From assembly GCA_035235625.1 (NCBI GenBank), contig CP141140.1:4511330-4575329 (forward strand): a stretch of DNA of 64,000 bases, written 5' to 3'. Below the pieces are notes generated by a model. The model made no database searches. It was not told the origin of the DNA and was given only the letters and a program-made list of their open reading frames with translations. Source of the stretch: Saururus chinensis (Eukaryota > Streptophyta > Magnoliopsida > Piperales > Saururaceae). Made by a program: the position numbers and the translations under genes. Shown piece after piece: positions 60,235-64,000 of the stretch (its first letter is position 1; the number at the start of each line of letters is the position of its first letter).

Positions 60235-61060
60235 ATATAAAGGAAACCAAAGTTTATTTCTCAATTAGGAAAGGGTTCTACTAGAGGCAAAGTGGTGCCT
60301 TAATCCCCATTGTCCAAAGAGGAAACTCGATATAGGTATCTTTCAAGTCCTAATCTTCACTAATCTTTTAAATTTTATCTTAATCTTTCTTATTCCCACT
60401 TCTCCCAAATAGATTCTTTATTTATTTTATTAAAAATATTATTTTTAATTTCAATTTCAAACCCTAAAAGAGGGATTTTTATTTTTAAGCAATAAAAATA
60501 TAGATCTACTAGTTTTCAAGATTATTTAAACTTAATAGTTAATTTTAATTAATTATTAATTAAACCTTAATTTTGGGTAGAGATTCTTGAAAAGTAAAAC
60601 TTTGATTTTGACCCAATAACTTCTTAAAGGTAAGAAATTTTCATCTCAAATGATTTTATACTTTGAATTTTGTGTTAGAATAGATTCAAGTGGGTTCTTG
60701 CATATTATGTATTTTAATAGTAATTTATTAAAAATATTATTTATGTTGATTTTCTTGTAATTAAACTTAAGAATGGGTAAATATATCATGTCTTAAATTT
60801 ATATTTTGATATAACAAAGTTTTAAAGTTATTTTAGAATTTTTTAAATATTTTTTAATATTTTTATTTTAATATTTATTAGGTTAAAGATGAACTAAATT
60901 TAGGCATAAAGTGAGTAATTGAACAGGGAGAAGAAAGGAGGGGAACCAGTGGCTAACTGCCAGTCCTTCACCCGCCTCCCTTAGGCCTACCGCTCAAACA
61001 GTGGGCGGCTCACTATTGAGTGGGCAATTGGCCCACCGGCCAAATTCAGCCGGTTGATGG
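60235..61060 (+). repeat. Second LTR-like region related to 52440-54300
   Basis: TATATAAAG at about 60234 is followed by T-rich text with CAAACCCTAAAAGAGGG, TTTTGGGTAGAGATTCTTG and CTTCTTAAAGGTAAG, and later CCCACCGGCCAAATTC. The order matches 52800-53600 but identity is low. Confidence 0.3.
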
Positions 61061-61594
61061 CTCAACCCTTCCCTAGTTTTTCTTACTTCAAAATATGACA
61101 ACAATTTATAATCGCATACGCTCGTATGCGACTGGGTGAGCCCCGACCTTTAAAACCATCGAATCTAAATCCAATAACCTACGTTATTTATGGATTAAAT
61201 GTCTTTTGAATAACGTGAGTTGTTGAATTTAAAATGACAGTCCTGAAGGCCTGGCCTCAGAGCATATACACTGGCCTCTTAAAATATTATTGGGGTTGAG
61301 AGAGTATTTGGAGTAATTGAGGTACAGAAAAAGTGGAGGCCCAGGGTATATGTTTTAGTTCTATGTTTTAACTTCTGCCGTTGATTGTCTTTGCGTGGCC
61401 GTGGTCCCCCCTGGCCCTCAGAAAAACCATAACAATGGGCCAATGGCGATAATTTTATGAGAGTTGTGTGACAGTAGGAAGAAGGCCTGGAATTGGAATC
61501 TGGACGCACCGCTTCTTTAAGCCCTTACCAACCCTTGCAATCGCCTCTGCTTCACCACCATTGAGTCTTGCTGAAGATCACTATCTCTCTGACA

Positions 61595-62176
61595 ATGGCC
61601 CTGTCCAAGACCTGCCTGTTGCTCCATCTTCTCTTCCTCTCCTTATTCTTCTCGAAAACCCAGGCTGTTAGCGCCCGCCGTCCAGGGACGTCGCCTCCCG
61701 GTGATCTCATCAGGGCATCGTGCGCCAGCGCCCGGTACCCCAAGCTCTGCGTCCGCACCCTTTCCACCGGGGCCGCCTCCGCCAGGACCCCCGCCGACCT
61801 CGCCCAGGCCGCCGTCTCTGTCTCCCTATCCCGTGCCCGGCGCTCCTCCTCCTTCCTCTCGCGCGTCCGGGGCCGGAGCGGCAGAGAGAGCGGGGCACTC
61901 AGGGATTGCGTGGAGCAGCTGTCGGACACCATGGACCAGCTCCGGAGGACACTCACGGAGCTGAGGCATCTCCGATCGGGGACGTTCCGGTGGCAGATGA
62001 GCAACGCGGAGACATGGGTGAGCGCGGCGCTGACGAACGAAGACACGTGCCTGGACGGGTTCCAGGGGGTGGGGGGCAGCGTCAAGGCGGCCGTCAGGAA
62101 GAAGGTGGCGAATGTGGCTCGCGTGACGAGCAATGCCCTCTATCTCATCAACCGCTTGGCTTCCACACGCCCCTGA
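61595..62176 (+). CDS. Pectin methylesterase inhibitor-domain (PMEI) protein
   Basis: Secreted four-helix-bundle proteins of this family (plant invertase/PMEI superfamily) bind pectin methylesterase or acid invertase in the apoplast. A single exon of 193 aa has the normal length for a lone PMEI domain. Residues 1-27 (MALSKTCLLLHLLFLSLFFS onward) form a signal peptide. The four conserved Cys are visible at C43 and C52 (ASCASARYPKLC), C105 (ALRDCVEQLSD) and C152 (NEDTCLDGF); TWVSAALTNEDTC is a typical PMEI helix. The ATG at 61595 (context ACAATGG) is preferred to 61568 because the hydrophobic signal follows directly. GC content at third positions is very high compared with the neighbouring genes. 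PMEI versus invertase inhibitor cannot be separated by eye, although PMEI is favoured. Confidence 0.92.
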   Translation: MALSKTCLLLHLLFLSLFFSKTQAVSARRPGTSPPGDLIRASCASARYPKLCVRTLSTGAASARTPADLAQAAVSVSLSRARRSSSFLSRVRGRSGRESGALRDCVEQLSDTMDQLRRTLTELRHLRSGTFRWQMSNAETWVSAALTNEDTCLDGFQGVGGSVKAAVRKKVANVARVTSNALYLINRLASTRP

Positions 62177-62444
62177 AGATGGAGATGGTCCAGATGCAGT
62201 TTACCGCCGGTCAGGCTGATAATAGTAATTAAATTACTATAAGATTAATAAGGTTATTATATTAGGGAAAAGTTAATATCAGCCTGGTAACATATTAAAA
62301 AAATATGCGCCGTGCCTGGCCTATTGCGAGCTGTTGGATTGTTGGCCTTCATCAAAATGAGAGGAGGCAGATAGGTGATTAAAATCAGTGATGTATCGTG
62401 GGTAATTAATGCATGGTAATTAAAAAGGAGGGTTTTGCCTTTCA

Positions 62445-62530
62445 TTATTACTCTGTTTGCTTTTATGTATGATCCAGTTTGAGACAATTACTCTGTTTGC
62501 TTATATGTATGATCCAGTTTGAGACAATTA
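62445..62530 (+). repeat. Perfect-looking tandem duplication of about 41 bp
   Basis: TTACTCTGTTTGCTT.TATGT followed by ATGATCCAGTTTGAGACAA occurs twice in direct succession, differing at one base, 270 bases after the PMEI stop. Confidence 0.9.
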
Positions 62531-62934
62531 TGGTAAGCTCATAAAATCGACCGAAAATAAGCTGTGAAAATTGGTTGTCTATTACGTTTTGAGCCAGCTA
62601 ACCTATAGTGTCTCTATCAATGCATAAACGTAACAGTGGCGTGTAAAATCACAAGAGGCAGCCGAAGCTTATCTTCTTCCTCTAGCTTTCAGGCTATTTA
62701 ATTGTTCTATCTACACTGTGTTGCTTGCTGAATTTCTTCTATTGGTTGTTTGCTTTTTCCGTGCAAAGTACATTTTAGCACGCTAGTGTCGGCGAGGGAA
62801 CCGTTTCTGCATGTTCTGACAAGAAAGGCAGGAGCACGTTGATTGATGCAGCTCCGTAGACGATAGAACCAATCAGATGGGCCCACCACCCAACAATAAG
62901 TGAGCACTAAAGTGTGTTTTGAGCCAGGCTCCGC

Positions 62935-63155
62935 ATGTACTGGGCCCTATTTAATATTGGGCCGCTATGAGCTTGAAATTCATCACAACATATTTGGCCC
63001 ACTATGAATGAAGGGTCCTTTACTTCACTTTTGAGTAAGGCAGTAAAGCGTGGGCTCCGGATGTACTTGGCCCTATTTAATATTAGGCCGTTATGGGCTT
63101 AAATTCATCACAAAATAATTGGCCCACTATGAACGAAGGATCCTTTAATTCAACT
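62935..63155 (+). repeat. Tandem duplication, period about 124 bp
   Basis: GTACT.GGCCCTATTTAATATT.GGCCG, followed by TTCATCACAA and TTGGCCCACTATGAA and then GA.GG.TCCTTTA, occurs from about 62937 and again from about 63062. Confidence 0.85.
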
Positions 63156-63279
63156 AACCATGTAGGTTTTCTGCAACATGGGAGAATTTCAGTGGCTGAA
63201 ATTCCAACTGAAATTCCAAGGCTTGGTGAGCATTATTCAAAATTATCCATGAATCTCGACCTCGACAGCCATTAGGCCA

Positions 63280-64000
63280 ACTGGGCCCCAATTTTCTGCA
63301 TCGATGGGCTCAATTATTATCCGGTGGTGGCACTGCTCATAGGTAAAATCACTTTTTGGATAGAGAGGGGTACAATTTTACACAGCTCATGTGGGTATTT
63401 TTCATAAATTACACTACTGGCAAATGAGTTCTTTTTGTGGTATATCCTAACCCTCAAACAATAAATATCAATCTAGAAAAGGGTCCCATATTCAGAGTAT
63501 TATAATTAAAATTTTAATTATTATTAATAATATTTTAAAATAATTATGAGTTATTCTTATTGGGCTTAGGCTAGTGTTAGAGGCTCATTCTACTTAAAAA
63601 TTCTATTAAGATTAGGATTCTTGTTTGAGGTATGTATATATATGTAAGGGTTATGCCCTGATTAATTAATTAAAATTTAATAAAAATTAGATTAGTTACT
63701 TTTAGTTTTCTCTTATGTTTAAATTTCTTGTGTAGACCTCATGGTCAACAATAGTAGTTGAGGATTGGGATTTGCATGTGGTTGGCCCTATTGCAGGATG
63801 TTGTTCTTGTAATGTCGATGATGATAATGCCATTGGAGTGGACGACAACAAGGTACCTTCGTCCTAAGTTTGACCAGCGGATGGTGGTAGTGGGAGGGTA
63901 CCCATAGTGGCAAACGAGGCGGGGATGGGAGTCGGCTCTAGTATGCAAGATGATCCTGGGAAAAGCTGGATTCCATTAGGGACGTACCTAGCTGGAAGAT
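63280..64000. other. Terminal stretch, nothing assigned
   Basis: AT-rich with a TATATATA word near 63634; an open frame on the minus strand at 63745-63948 has no motif. It could be the start of a further repeat that continues beyond the window. Confidence 0.35.

Noticed and set aside
61552-62133. 193-codon antisense frame and 170-codon second sense frame over the PMEI gene
   Set aside because: Shadows of a very GC-rich coding sequence; the PMEI frame has the signal peptide and all four conserved cysteines.

Overview
This window is nuclear DNA of a flowering plant. Its genes have many short introns with GT..AG borders, they encode plant-specific families (RBOH, DUF936, UDP-sugar pyrophosphorylase, FMO1-like, PMEI), and the space between them is packed with plant transposons (Stowaway-like MITEs, hAT, CACTA, LTR elements, LINEs). 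The very GC-rich single-exon PMEI gene and the Stowaway-like MITEs would fit a monocot, but the sequence does not prove this. No CRISPR array, operon, rRNA or convincing tRNA was seen.

Layout. (1) 694-2806 (+): the last seven visible exons of a respiratory burst NADPH oxidase of the RBOH H/J type; the 5' part lies before the window. (2) 6367-8431 (+): an intact four-exon DUF936 gene. (3) 8.4-15.7 kb: gene-poor, with a copia gag relic, a purine-rich block and a large decayed hAT-like element. (4) 15793-26754 (+): a complete 17-exon UDP-sugar pyrophosphorylase gene (630 aa); its 3.1-kb intron 14 holds a hAT-like element carrying a LINE fragment. (5) 28528-31351 (-): an intact five-exon FMO1-like flavin monooxygenase (522 aa) with a TATA box and G-box upstream. 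(6) 34.8-43.0 kb: a nested transposon stack. An old non-coding LTR element has a 736-bp hAT-like element in its 5' LTR and a 3.5-kb CACTA element in its interior, and the CACTA itself contains a near-palindromic MITE. (7) 43-49.5 kb: MITEs, a second copy of the 13-15 kb hAT-like family, and a 61-bp satellite-like repeat. (8) 49979-50554 (+): an unrecognised 191-aa gene. (9) 50.6-61.2 kb: AT-rich repeats, an antisense LINE fragment, and a chimeric minus-strand gene remnant at 57750-59345. The remnant joins exon 1 of dolichol-phosphate mannose synthase (DPMS1) in frame to PXA-domain exons and was later split by a SINE-like retroposon. (10) 61595-62176 (+): a single-exon PMEI-domain gene.

The genes are functionally independent, as is usual in plants. 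USP (sugar-nucleotide salvage) and the PMEI (pectin methylation) both touch cell-wall carbohydrate metabolism, and RBOH and FMO1-like enzymes are both redox enzymes often tied to defence, but nothing here shows co-regulation. The most unusual items are the DPMS1-PXA chimera and the layered transposon insertions with readable target-site duplications. All exon borders were assigned by eye from splice sites, reading phase and remembered family sequences; no search was run.
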